Assembly (NCBI RefSeq): GCF_023101665.1
Contig: NZ_CP082162.1
Location: 62,001 to 126,000, forward strand
Length of the DNA stretch: 64,000 nt
Source: Bradyrhizobium sp. 195
Lineage (GTDB): Bacteria; Pseudomonadota; Alphaproteobacteria; Rhizobiales; Xanthobacteraceae
Reading direction: 5' to 3'
Shown: one piece after another, positions 10,250 through 18,430 of the stretch
Layout: every line of letters starts with the position of its first letter
Position numbering within the stretch: position 1 is the stretch's first letter
The notes under the pieces: generated by a model
The model's input: only the letters and a program-made list of their open reading frames with translations
Databases searched by the model: none
What the model was told of the DNA's origin: nothing
Translations under genes and position numbers: made by a program

Positions 10250-10640
10250 TCATGGGCATTCACCCCACTGGCGCTGCCACTGCTGGGCGCAGCATGATAG
10301 GCTAGTCGCGTGCGACCGGCGGAAGGATGCTCTAGCCGACAAGGCTCGCTTTCTCTGGAGGACTCGGAGGCGGCAGGCCATATTCCCTGGCCCGCTTGGC
10401 GGCAAGCTTTCGGTATGAGGCCGCCTGCTCGAGCAACTGGGATTTGAGGCCGAGTCGGATTCACTGGCCGCAAGCTTTTCGAGCTGGATCGCACGCTAAT
10501 ACTTGCGTGCATAGCCAAAATGAGCGCAGCTCCGGCCATCCCGTCTTCATTCCCTGTTGGTGAACCTTTCGGAGAGTCCTTTGTCGTGGCTTCCCGAGGA
10601 CTCGTTCAAGTTATCGGTCAGACGGGAGGGTCTCCAGGTC
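10250..10640. other. intergenic, nothing recognised
   Basis: No gene or clear terminator was identified between the response regulator and the small membrane protein on the other strand. Confidence 0.3.
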
Positions 10641-10757
10641 CTAAGGGGTCGCATAAATGGGGAGGAGGATCACCAGGAGGGCCAGCGACAAGATGAAAGT
10701 CAGAAACACCGCCAATGCGACTGGATGTGCGATGCGCGGCTTCGCCGGTTTCGACAT
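10641..10757 (-). CDS. 38-residue single-pass membrane protein
   Basis: A very short ORF beginning MSKPAKPRIAHPVALAV and continuing as one hydrophobic segment of about 21 residues (VFLTFILSLALLVILL), ending PIYATP. A basic N-terminus followed by one transmembrane helix suggests an Nin small membrane protein. An AGAG sequence lies about 13 bases before the ATG. It is too short for routine gene calling. Function unknown; it may be a small regulatory or stress membrane peptide. Confidence 0.55.
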   Translation of the reverse strand: MSKPAKPRIAHPVALAVFLTFILSLALLVILLPIYATP

Positions 10758-11009
10758 TGAAAACGATCTCTATGTGCAATGATCCGGTGTTATTTGGTGG
10801 TTCGATAGCTGGGTGTGGTTCAAAGTGTCGCTTGCCTATAGCGCGGCATGCACCAGCCGCACCCGGCCGCCAGACGGGTCCGAAAAGCGCGACGCCGATG
10901 GGGACGGCACGGTTGGAAGCTCCACTCGGCAACCCCATCTGCTGTCCGTTCTGCCGCAACTCGGCTGGACGTTACAAATAACGCAAAGGTCCACCAAGGA
11001 ACCGATTTT

Positions 11010-11318
11010 TTAAGAGGGCAAGCCGGGCGATTTTTTGCCTTTCGGCTTCTGGCGCAGAAAGTTCACCGAAATCTCCTCGCCATTGACTCGGTCGAGCTGA
11101 CATCGGCGATAAGCAAGACCGGTCGAGGAAAGCAGCAAAAAAAACTCTGCGAGTGCCAGCCCCTCGATCGAAGCCTCAACTTGAAGTGTTGCGCTTGCTT
11201 CTGACACATCCTTGATGATGCATGAGCGGCGCCAAGTGCCGTCAATGGCCATCATGTGCGCAGGGAGGGGGTGCTCGAAGGTAACACGTTGTCCGCCTTG
11301 GTCCGGTTCTTTTGCCAT
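11010..11318 (-). CDS. PilZ-like small protein
   Basis: A 102-residue protein with a beta-rich pattern like PilZ: RVTFEHPLPAHMMAIDG, then CIIKDVSEASATLQVE, then a hydrophobic strand and VNGEEISVNFL. The c-di-GMP motifs are degenerate: the DxSxxG element reads DVSEASA and no clear RxxxR is seen. If it is PilZ it may be a non-binding member. ATG at 11318 (MAKEPDQGG) is preferred because the upstream extension has poor coding character. No operon partner is nearby. Confidence 0.55.
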   Translation of the reverse strand: MAKEPDQGGQRVTFEHPLPAHMMAIDGTWRRSCIIKDVSEASATLQVEASIEGLALAEFFLLLSSTGLAYRRCQLDRVNGEEISVNFLRQKPKGKKSPGLPS

Positions 11319-11500
11319 TGTCGGCGCCCCGAAGTGTTTTGTCGTTGCTAACGCAAAATCGACTAAGAGGTCGTAACCGGCTTCGGGAAAAAATGGCAAG
11401 AGGACGCCCGCCTGAGCGGAACACGGTAGGTCTTGGCTGAATCTATCCCGGGAACAAGTTGCAATTTCATGCGTTGAGGGACGTCGTTGGGGGAACCATC

Positions 11501-11694
11501 GTGCCAACCGCTGAGTACTATTTGAAGCAAGCTGAAATTGCGTCCCGGATGGCGTTGGCAGACCCGACCCAGAAAAATCGAAGGCCATGCATATCCTCGC
11601 CTTGGAGTATTACGACAAGGCCTACCTTGCGCAGGTCGGAGAAGCGTCCCCACCGCAGCCAACCTTCCCGCCCAATATCATCCAGAGGCAGTGA
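11501..11694 (+). pseudogene. small conserved protein gene with a frameshift at a run of A
   Basis: GTG at 11501 follows a strong GGGGGAA ribosome binding site and starts VPTAEYYLKQAEIASRMALA. At about 11571 a run of five A shifts the frame; the other frame continues as SKAMHILALEYYDKAYLAQVG and stops at 11692-11694. One extra A would restore a helical protein of about 64 residues. The position in a homopolymer means it could be either a true frameshift or a base-call error. Function unknown. Confidence 0.6.
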
Positions 11695-11762
11695 GACCGC
11701 CATAGTTGACGGGTTTCGGATGTTACCTCTTGGCCATTTGGCGAAGTGGCAGCATCACTCCA

Positions 11763-11828
11763 CGAGGTCCGCTTATTGAGACATGGCGGACAAGATTTGC
11801 TAAGGCTGAGTTCTTCGCATTTTGACCC
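11763..11828 (+). repeat. dispersed repeat copy
   Basis: Contains a gapped version of the core AGATTTGCTCAGGTTGAG followed by TTCTTCGCATTTTGACCC, in the same orientation as the copy at 12641-12753. The two bracket the cyclase remnant. Confidence 0.75.
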
Positions 11829-11955
11829 ACACCGACCTCCAGCGCATTGAGCTGCCTCTGAGGGAGTGAACGAAGCTCGACGCCGGAACTATTGAGTTCG
11901 TTGCTATGTTTCTCCGGGCGCGGAGCACCAGCTCACATCCATTGCCCGCGAACTG

Positions 11956-12609
11956 GTGCCTTTCTCTATCGCAATTGGAGAGAACCTCGCGTATCAGCAA
12001 CGATGGATCGGGGTCCGAACCCCTGAGCGAGCGGCTTGCCTCGTCGCGGTGTGCGCCGAGTATGGCATCGCACCGCACCTGGCGGCGGCTGGGAGCATCT
12101 TGCGGGGGTGGGCGATCGCGGCACGCGGGCAGGCGGTGGAAGGGATCGCGGAGATTCGCGGCGGTCTCGCGGCCGTCGAGCCGACGGGCGTGCGCATCCG
12201 TCGGCCCTATTATCTCGCGTCGCTGGCCGAAGCATCGGCGTGGGCCGGAGAAATCGAGCAAGGATTAACCGCGCTGGTCGAGGCTGCGCGCGTTGTCGAG
12301 GAAACCGGCGAGCGGCGATGGGAGGCGGAAATCTGCCGGTTAACTGGGGAGCTGACGCTTGCCAGGCGGAGCGGCGACGGGACCGAAGCAGAAGGGTGGT
12401 TTCAGCGTGCGCTAGACGTGGCGGGTTGCCAGAGCGCCAAATGCCTGGAGCTGCGCGCTGCCACCAGCTTGGCCCGGATCTGGCGCGACCGTGGCAAGCG
12501 CAGAGAATCCCGCGATCTCCTCGCGCCTATCTACGGCTGGTTCACCGAGGGCTTCGACACGTTGGATTTGAAGCAGGCCAAGTCCTTACTCGACGAGCTG
12601 GCGCAATGA
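11956..12609 (+). pseudogene. C-terminal TPR remnant of a cyclase/ATPase-type protein
   Basis: A 217-codon open frame that resembles only the C-terminal end of the large adenylate/guanylate cyclase, AAA-ATPase and tetratricopeptide proteins common in Bradyrhizobium. The typical ending is present: a TPR helix, ATSLARIWRDRGKR, LLAPIYGWFTEGFDTLDLK and LLDELAQ. The cyclase and ATPase domains (usually 800 or more residues) are missing and no start with a good ribosome binding site is seen. It lies between two same-direction copies of a dispersed repeat, so it is probably the product of a deletion or repeat-mediated shuffling. Probably not functional. Confidence 0.75.
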
Positions 12610-12640
12610 AGGTGCTTGTGGTCGCGGCGGGCCACGTGGA

Positions 12641-12753
12641 AGGTCAGGTTATGGCCCATCAGCGAAGTCGTGGCGCACCTTATTGAGGTCCGCTCAGTGA
12701 GGCATGGCGGACTAGATTTGCTCAGGTTGAGTTCTTCGCATTTTGACCCGAAG
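12641..12753 (+). repeat. dispersed repeat, longest copy
   Basis: About 113 bases running from GGTTATGGCCCATCAGCGAA through GAGGTCCGCTCAGTGAGGCA to TTCTTCGCATTTTGACCCG. Its right half recurs at 11763-11828, 40935-40985, 44541-44600 and 53071-53120; its left half recurs inverted at 59776-59840. Confidence 0.8.
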
Positions 12754-12787
12754 CCGTCATTCCCGCGCGACCTTGGATTCACCTATC

Positions 12788-13030
12788 TTACCCCACATCC
12801 GAACCGGCTTCTCCTGCATGCCAACCCTTCTCTGTAGCCTGATAACGCTCTTCGTGTTTCACCAGCCAGCCGCCTTCAACCATCTTCTCTGCCAAAGCCT
12901 TCGAGCATGCCGGCTGGTTGCTGCCGGGGTAATACAGACCGTCTCTGCGCTCGACTATAAAGCCGTAGACGCGCACCAGGCGAAGCGCTTTCTGCATGCC
13001 GGGAATGAGAACTACGGTCGTGCTCGTCAT
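12788..13030 (-). CDS. hypothetical small protein
   Basis: An 80-residue ORF from ATG at 13030 with a TTGGAAAG ribosome binding site. It reads MTSTTVVLIPGMQKALRLVR, then an aromatic/basic stretch (GFIVERRDGLYYPGS) and CSKALAEKMVEGGWLVKHEE. The C-terminal half resembles a small winged-helix or DNA-binding fold in which the protein asks for a wing-like turn, but no family is recognised. It does not appear to be in an operon. Confidence 0.55.
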   Translation of the reverse strand: MTSTTVVLIPGMQKALRLVRVYGFIVERRDGLYYPGSNQPACSKALAEKMVEGGWLVKHEERYQATEKGWHAGEAGSDVG

Positions 13031-13615
13031 TGCTTTCCAAGCAACGCCGCCACCGAACGTTCCCGAAGCCACTCGGCAAAACTTGCGCCAAATTTGTCGA
13101 TTCCTAGCAGCTCGGAACGAGCGTGAGCCACTGCGGGTCGTGGGAGTGGAAAAGCTAAGGAGCGTCGATCACCCAGAGAGCGCGGAGGCCCGCGGCGGCC
13201 TCGGCGAGAACCGACCCATCCCCTAACGCGGGGACGGCCCATCGTCCGACGCCGGGTGGATGTCGCGAAGCTGGAGGTTGGAGTGATCCAGGTATCGCGC
13301 CACAGACCGAAATCTTAATCCTCTAAGCTGGAGAGTCGTTCTTTGCCAGATAGCTCCCCATGACGTGGATGCCGTCAACAGAGGCGGCTTACGGTTTGGA
13401 ACATAAGCAAGTCGTGCGCAAAATGCGCTATGGCAAATGCGTCGGAAATCCACCTGGTTCGGGTCATGACCGATAATCGCGAGCATAAGCTCTGGGCGGT
13501 GGCGGCTCCTCGCGACCAAGCTCGATAGCGAATTGAGCGATCAGGAGGCAGAGGCCCTGAACCTCCGGCCGGGTGACGTTCGCGAGATCACGTCGCGAGT
13601 GAATTGGACCGCTCT
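13031..13615. other. intergenic, remnants only
   Basis: No intact gene. A minus-strand ORF at 13027-13242 ends in a coding-like stretch (LLGIDKFGASFAEWLRERS) that may be the tail of a lost gene. Confidence 0.3.
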
Positions 13616-14428
13616 CTATTTTTCCTTTTCCGCCAGCGAAACCCTGGATCCACCACTCGCGCGGTTGGAGGCGACGACGGCCCTTTGCCGGAACGGCGGA
13701 TGCGGCTGCGGCGCCGCCAATTCCTGGCAATAAGTCCGATCGATATTGAACTGCATGAGCCCATAACAATCGCACGCGACCCTCTCCAGCCGTGCCCGAT
13801 CGATTTCGATAAACCCGCGCCGGTCGGACGGGACGGCGCCGACCTCGCGTAGCTTGCTCATCGTCAGAGTCACTGTCGTCCGCCGCACCCCAACCAACTG
13901 CGCAAGCGCCTCATGCGTCACCGGAAGTAGGTCATTGGGTACGCGGTCGTGAAGCTGCAGGAGCCACCGCGCCAAGCGGCCGTCAACCCGGTGCAGCGCG
14001 TTGCAAGCGGCTACGTGCTGGAGCTGCAATAACACCGCGCGGGCGTGGATCTGCACGACGTTCCTGATGGCTGCGCTTTGCGCATAGGCCGCTCTAAATT
14101 TGGCGGCGGAAATCAGCGACGCTGTGCCCGCTATGCGAGCAATCGCGGTCACGGAGGAAAGCGAGGGGCCCAGCACGGAGAACGAGGCCAAGGCGCCCTC
14201 CCGTCCCATCAAGGTGGTTGCGACCGATTGCCCGTCCGGCATATCGAGCATGAAGGCGATCGCGCCGCTATGGGGAAAATAAACGGGATCGAGCTCATCG
14301 CCCGACCGGACAAGGACGGCGTCGGGTTCGAACGAGACCTTCTTGAAGTAGGGGGTGAGCAAGCCGAGATCCGCAGGCGGCAACGCCGCCAATAGCCGAT
14401 TCCCGAGGCCAGCGCGGTGGGCGGTCAC
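13616..14428 (-). CDS. Crp/Fnr-family transcriptional regulator
   Basis: A cytoplasmic regulator of 270 residues. The N-terminal cyclic-nucleotide-binding-type beta barrel spans about 15-135 (DAVLVRSGDELDPVYFPHSG, then MPDGQSVATTLMGREG). A long dimerisation helix follows and then a winged helix-turn-helix at about 170-215 (EALAQLVGVRRTTVTLTMSK). No N-terminal cysteine cluster is present, so it is not an oxygen-sensing Fnr; the phosphate-binding cassette is also not canonical. GTG at 14428 has an AGAAGG ribosome binding site. The last 25 or so residues are low in complexity. Target genes are unknown. Confidence 0.9.
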   Translation of the reverse strand: MTAHRAGLGNRLLAALPPADLGLLTPYFKKVSFEPDAVLVRSGDELDPVYFPHSGAIAFMLDMPDGQSVATTLMGREGALASFSVLGPSLSSVTAIARIAGTASLISAAKFRAAYAQSAAIRNVVQIHARAVLLQLQHVAACNALHRVDGRLARWLLQLHDRVPNDLLPVTHEALAQLVGVRRTTVTLTMSKLREVGAVPSDRRGFIEIDRARLERVACDCYGLMQFNIDRTYCQELAAPQPHPPFRQRAVVASNRASGGSRVSLAEKEK

Positions 14429-14755
14429 GATGCCTTCTCTGAACGAGCACTCAACGAACGAAGGTATCCGCTCATTTCACCCACGATGGTCATCCGAAAT
14501 ACGAATTGCCGAACGAAAGTATCAAAACAGAGCGATCAATCGAGATCAAGCTCGGATACTTGCGGGGAGCTCTTGCATACATCATACTATTCACGATGTG
14601 CCACTCAGCGCGGTCCGCGCGAAGTGAACGCGCAGCGAGAGTTGCGGCAGCGCGGGGGTCTGCTTTTGGGCCCAGCTCGGACTTCAAGCGATCTCGCTTT
14701 TCTGCCGCTGTTGAATGTTGAGCGGAGTCAGGCACGAGCGAGCGTGGGACCCGTC
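14429..14755. other. intergenic, nothing recognised
   Basis: Lies between the Crp/Fnr gene and the 3' end of the recombinase gene. ORFs present have poor coding character. Confidence 0.3.
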
Positions 14756-15439
14756 CTAATTGGAAAGCATGGAAGCAATCGACGAGGCCGAGAACTTCAC
14801 TCCGCGCTCATTGGTAAAGCCCAACTCAGCGAGCTCGTGCGCGACGTCGCGTAAAGAGCGCTGGTGCCCCTTTGGTGATCGCCGGCGCAGACGCTTCGCT
14901 GTGGCCACCAGCTCCGGATTGAGCTCTGCCCAGCGTTTGCGACCCCCGGCTTTTCCAACGGCCTCACGCTTGCGCTGACGCGCCGCTCGTAGCTTCGCTA
15001 CAGTAGTTGCCTTCTCGAATTGGGCGATGGCACCAAGGACCTGGCGGACCAAGACCGCGGTCGGGGTGTCCTCGACAAAAAAGTCAGGCGAGCTGGTCGG
15101 GATGAGCGTCACACCGAGATTGCGCAGGTGATCGTGGCCGGCGAGCTGAACTGCAAGGTCACGTGCGAAGCGATCGGGACTTTCGACGAGGATTGTTCTG
15201 ACGCCGTTACCTGCGATCCGGTTTAGCATCGCCGCAAAGCCAGGCCGCTCGGCGATCGGATTTGCACCACTCATTGCAGCGTCGTAGAACTCGCCGACCA
15301 GCTCATAACCGTTCGCCCTCGCAAAGCTCTCGATCGCGGTGCGCTGTCGCCGGTCACTGTCCTTGTCGGTCCCGACGTTGGCGGCCGATGAGGTTCGGAG
15401 ATAGGCAACAGCTTCAACCGATTTTACGTGACGCGCCAT
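14756..15439 (-). CDS. serine recombinase (resolvase family)
   Basis: A 227-residue small serine recombinase. The N-terminal catalytic domain starts with AVAYLRTSSAANVG, in which Ser17 is the likely nucleophile, and has the conserved stretch ILVESPDRFARDLAVQL and the region GAIAQFEKATTVAKLRAARQ leading to the DNA-binding E helix. A short C-terminal Arg/Lys-rich helix-turn-helix follows (LRDVAHELAELGFTNERG). ATG at 15439 has a GGGGGTAAG ribosome binding site; the longer upstream frame is not used. It could resolve or invert a nearby element, but no clear recombination site was found. Confidence 0.9.
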   Translation of the reverse strand: MARHVKSVEAVAYLRTSSAANVGTDKDSDRRQRTAIESFARANGYELVGEFYDAAMSGANPIAERPGFAAMLNRIAGNGVRTILVESPDRFARDLAVQLAGHDHLRNLGVTLIPTSSPDFFVEDTPTAVLVRQVLGAIAQFEKATTVAKLRAARQRKREAVGKAGGRKRWAELNPELVATAKRLRRRSPKGHQRSLRDVAHELAELGFTNERGVKFSASSIASMLSN

Positions 15440-15955
15440 CGTCTTACCCCCATCCGTGTACAGATTTCTTGAGAAATTCCTGCGCCTCCCCGATGGCTCC
15501 GGCCGCAAGCGTTGGTGTTCAAGGTGGGGGTGAGGGGACTCCGTAGCGACGTCGGCGGAACGGGGCTCCTCCAAACCGCAGGAGCTACCCCACTGAATTT
15601 CTCGGCTCATCGAAGAGCAGCCTTAGCTGCTACGGTGACAAGCTACAGATGGTAGGTATTGCGGTCGAAGGCGCGGTATAGGACGCATCAGCTAAACGAT
15701 ATCCAAAGGGTCGTGCGAGCCGGTCGGCAAGCGATCGCTCCATCGCGGGCTGGAACGCAGCGGGTTCACTCTGGACAGACAGATCGTAATGCCAATGCCT
15801 CGCGCATTTGTCTGTTTGGCCATATGCCTCACGTCGCTGCTGGATATCGGCGCGCCAAAGCATGCCCCGATCTTCTCCCTCACGTCCTCAATCGGTGCCT
15901 CGCTGAACTTGGTGTGTTGGATGAAGGGGATGCCACGGGATCAGGCGAGCCGGGA
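15440..15955. other. intergenic between recombinase and secretion island
   Basis: No confident gene. Bases 15566-15647 share their two ends with 29667-29749 (CCTCCAAACCGC at one end, CTACGGYGAYAAGCTAC at the other), so this is a dispersed or IS-derived repeat at both sides of the secretion island. Confidence 0.4.
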
Positions 15956-18427
15956 TCACCATTGCGAGAAGTCGATCTTGGCTAGTGCTTCACCGGGGTT
16001 GCGATCGTTGCCGCCGTTCCCGCGGTCGCCGCACGGCTTGGGGCGGCAATTGTCCTTCTTTGGCGGGTCGTCGTCCCGGGACGGCTGGCAACCGTCGTTC
16101 TTGGCGCTCTTGAAGTCGCCATCGTGCTTGGACTGGTCGCGCTTGCCATCATTCGAGTCGTTGTCCTTTCCGGCACGATCCGAGTAATCGCTCGTGCGGC
16201 CGTGATTCGAGCGGTCAGCTTGGTCGTCCACGGCCGATGCGGCATCGCCCGATCTTGTACCCTCTACGGCAAGCCCGGCGGAGCCAGCATCGCCAGCAGG
16301 TGCCGGGGCTGCGCTGCGGCTTGGAATTCCGACCTGCGACGGCCCGCTCGCAGAGGCAAGATGAACGATCATATCTGCTCCCTGAGTAATTTCGGGTCGG
16401 TGCGCTACGCTCACGCGCGTCATGTTTAGTTGCCGGAGATTCGCATTGATTTCTTTCTCCTTCTCGGTGTCGAGATGTGCCGTGCCCTCGTCCAGAAACA
16501 GGATCTTTGGTCGGCGATAGAGCGCGCGGGCAAGCAGTACTCGCTGTTTCTGCCCGCTGGATAACGAGCTTCCCATGTCGCCGATGAGGCTGTTGTAGCT
16601 CATTGGCATTGCCATGATGTCGTCGTGGATGCCGGCAATCCGCGCGCAATCGATCATCCCTTGCAGATCGAATGTTGTATCAAAAAAGCAGATATTGTCG
16701 GCAATCGACCCCGACAGCAATTGATCCTCCTGCATCACCGCGCCAATTTGCTCGCGATAAGCGCGCGGCCCGATCTGGCCCAACGGAAGGCCGTCGATTA
16801 GAACCTCTCCGCTCGTTGGCTCGAGCAGCCCAAGCATAATCTTGACAAGAGTTGACTTGCCGCAGCCCGATGGTCCCATGATCGTCACGAATTGTCCGGG
16901 AGCAACGCACAGATTGACGTTGTTAAGTGTCAGAGACTCTCCTTCTGCATACCGGAAGCAGACGTTGCGCAGCTCGATCTCGCCACGAATCGGTCGGAGA
17001 TACGACAGGTCTCCGTCGTGCCCCCGCTCGAGCGGGGTGAGCGCAATGTCGGCGAGACGCTCCAGGTGCAGCCCGAGAATGCGGACGTCCACCAGCTTCT
17101 CGATCAGCAGCGCTGTCCGCTCAGCGAACTGCAGCTTGTAGCTGACAAACGCGAATATCATGCCAACCGAGATGAGGTTGTCTAGTGCGAGACGAGCGGC
17201 GAGGTAGATCGTGATTACATTCTCCAAGCCAAATATCGTGTCGTTCATCGCTTTGAAGCTGATCCTAGCCCGGCCTAGTCGCACGTTGGCGTTAATATAC
17301 GCAGCATAGCGATTCAGCCACTGGCCCTCCCGTTCGTTCTCTCGGTTGAGCAACTTTAGGCTTTGCACCGCTCGCACGGTTTCGATGAAGGTAGAGTTCT
17401 CGTCTGCCTTGCTGTGAATGGCCACTTCGCTCCGTTGTCGGAACATCCCGAAGAGAGCGAGCCGCAGGGCGGCATACAACGCGAACGCCAGCAGGACGAC
17501 AAGTCCGAGCTGGATACTGTAGGTGAACATCAACACCAGCATCAACACCGACATGAGACCGTCGATCAACCCCGTGATCAATCCCTCCGCGAGCACGTTG
17601 CGGATGGGCTCGATCGAATTGAAGCGCGACAGGATGTCGCCGATGTGCCGCTTTTCGAAGAATGAGAGTGGCAAGCGCACCAAATGATGAAACAGCCGCG
17701 CGCCGATTTGAAAGCTCAACGTGTTTTGCAGAACGAGAATAATGAAGGAGCGGGTTGCGGTCGAGGCGATCCGTATCAGGAGGAGGAGCGCGAATCCTAG
17801 CCCGAGTACGACCAGGAGGTCGACATCTCCCCTGGCGATGACCTCGTCAACCGTGAGCTGCATATAGAAAGGGGCGGCGAGGAGAAGAATTTCGATGACC
17901 ACTGACAGAACTAGTATTTGGGCCAGAGCATAATTGCTTCCGTTCATTCCGCTCCAGAAAACCGAGAACGGCAGTCGCATTCTCTCATCTGTGCGGCAGA
18001 ACGTTTCAGTAGGCGAGAGTTCGAGCGCGACCCCGGTAAGGTGCCTAGATGCTTCAGTGACAGGAAACCATTTCTCGCCCGCTGCCGGATCGTGCACCAC
18101 GATCCCTTTCCTCCTGTACGCTTTCAGTACAACGAAATGAGCCATGTCCCAGTGCAGAATAGCCGGGACACGCAATTGGCAGAGATGGCCGATCTCGATT
18201 CGCAGCGGGCGACATGACAGCCCCAGGTGAGCTGCTATCTGCATGAGGTCCCGAAGAGTGACGCCCTTTAGGGACACTGGATGCCGCCGCCGCAGGCTGT
18301 TCAAGTCAGTTCGATGACCATGATAAGACGCCACCATGGCGAGGCATGCGAGCCCGCATTCCGTCGCCTCCGTCTGCCGGATGACCGGGAGGGATCTGCG
18401 TCCGCTGAAATTCAATAGTCCCTGCAT
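15956..18427 (-). CDS. C39 peptidase-containing ABC exporter with substrate-like tail
   Basis: An inner-membrane exporter that cuts double-glycine leaders and pumps the cargo. Of 823 residues, an N-terminal C39 peptidase spans about 12-135 with Gln18, Cys24 (TECGLACLAM), His97 (DMAHFVVLK) and Asp113 (HDPAAG) all present. A transmembrane domain follows at about 165-440. The ATPase has Walker A (GPSGCGKST), signature LSSGQKQR, Walker B (ILFLDEGTAHLD) and the switch His (VAHRPE). After residue 690 there is an unusual tail of about 132 residues, rich in Asp, Asn, Lys and Gly with three Cys, ending NPGEALAKIDFSQW. This ending is shared with the protein at 21602-22141. It starts 3 bases after the hlyD-type gene stop, so they form an operon. 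Confidence 0.94.
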   Translation of the reverse strand: MQGLLNFSGRRSLPVIRQTEATECGLACLAMVASYHGHRTDLNSLRRRHPVSLKGVTLRDLMQIAAHLGLSCRPLRIEIGHLCQLRVPAILHWDMAHFVVLKAYRRKGIVVHDPAAGEKWFPVTEASRHLTGVALELSPTETFCRTDERMRLPFSVFWSGMNGSNYALAQILVLSVVIEILLLAAPFYMQLTVDEVIARGDVDLLVVLGLGFALLLLIRIASTATRSFIILVLQNTLSFQIGARLFHHLVRLPLSFFEKRHIGDILSRFNSIEPIRNVLAEGLITGLIDGLMSVLMLVLMFTYSIQLGLVVLLAFALYAALRLALFGMFRQRSEVAIHSKADENSTFIETVRAVQSLKLLNRENEREGQWLNRYAAYINANVRLGRARISFKAMNDTIFGLENVITIYLAARLALDNLISVGMIFAFVSYKLQFAERTALLIEKLVDVRILGLHLERLADIALTPLERGHDGDLSYLRPIRGEIELRNVCFRYAEGESLTLNNVNLCVAPGQFVTIMGPSGCGKSTLVKIMLGLLEPTSGEVLIDGLPLGQIGPRAYREQIGAVMQEDQLLSGSIADNICFFDTTFDLQGMIDCARIAGIHDDIMAMPMSYNSLIGDMGSSLSSGQKQRVLLARALYRRPKILFLDEGTAHLDTEKEKEINANLRQLNMTRVSVAHRPEITQGADMIVHLASASGPSQVGIPSRSAAPAPAGDAGSAGLAVEGTRSGDAASAVDDQADRSNHGRTSDYSDRAGKDNDSNDGKRDQSKHDGDFKSAKNDGCQPSRDDDPPKKDNCRPKPCGDRGNGGNDRNPGEALAKIDFSQW

Positions 18428-18430
18428 GCG

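Noticed and set aside
15789..16187. Plus-strand ORF over the C39 exporter tail that might replace the tail reading frame
   Set aside because: The tail frame continues without break from the ATPase domain and ends in a motif found again in the neighbouring protein, so the minus-strand reading is preferred.
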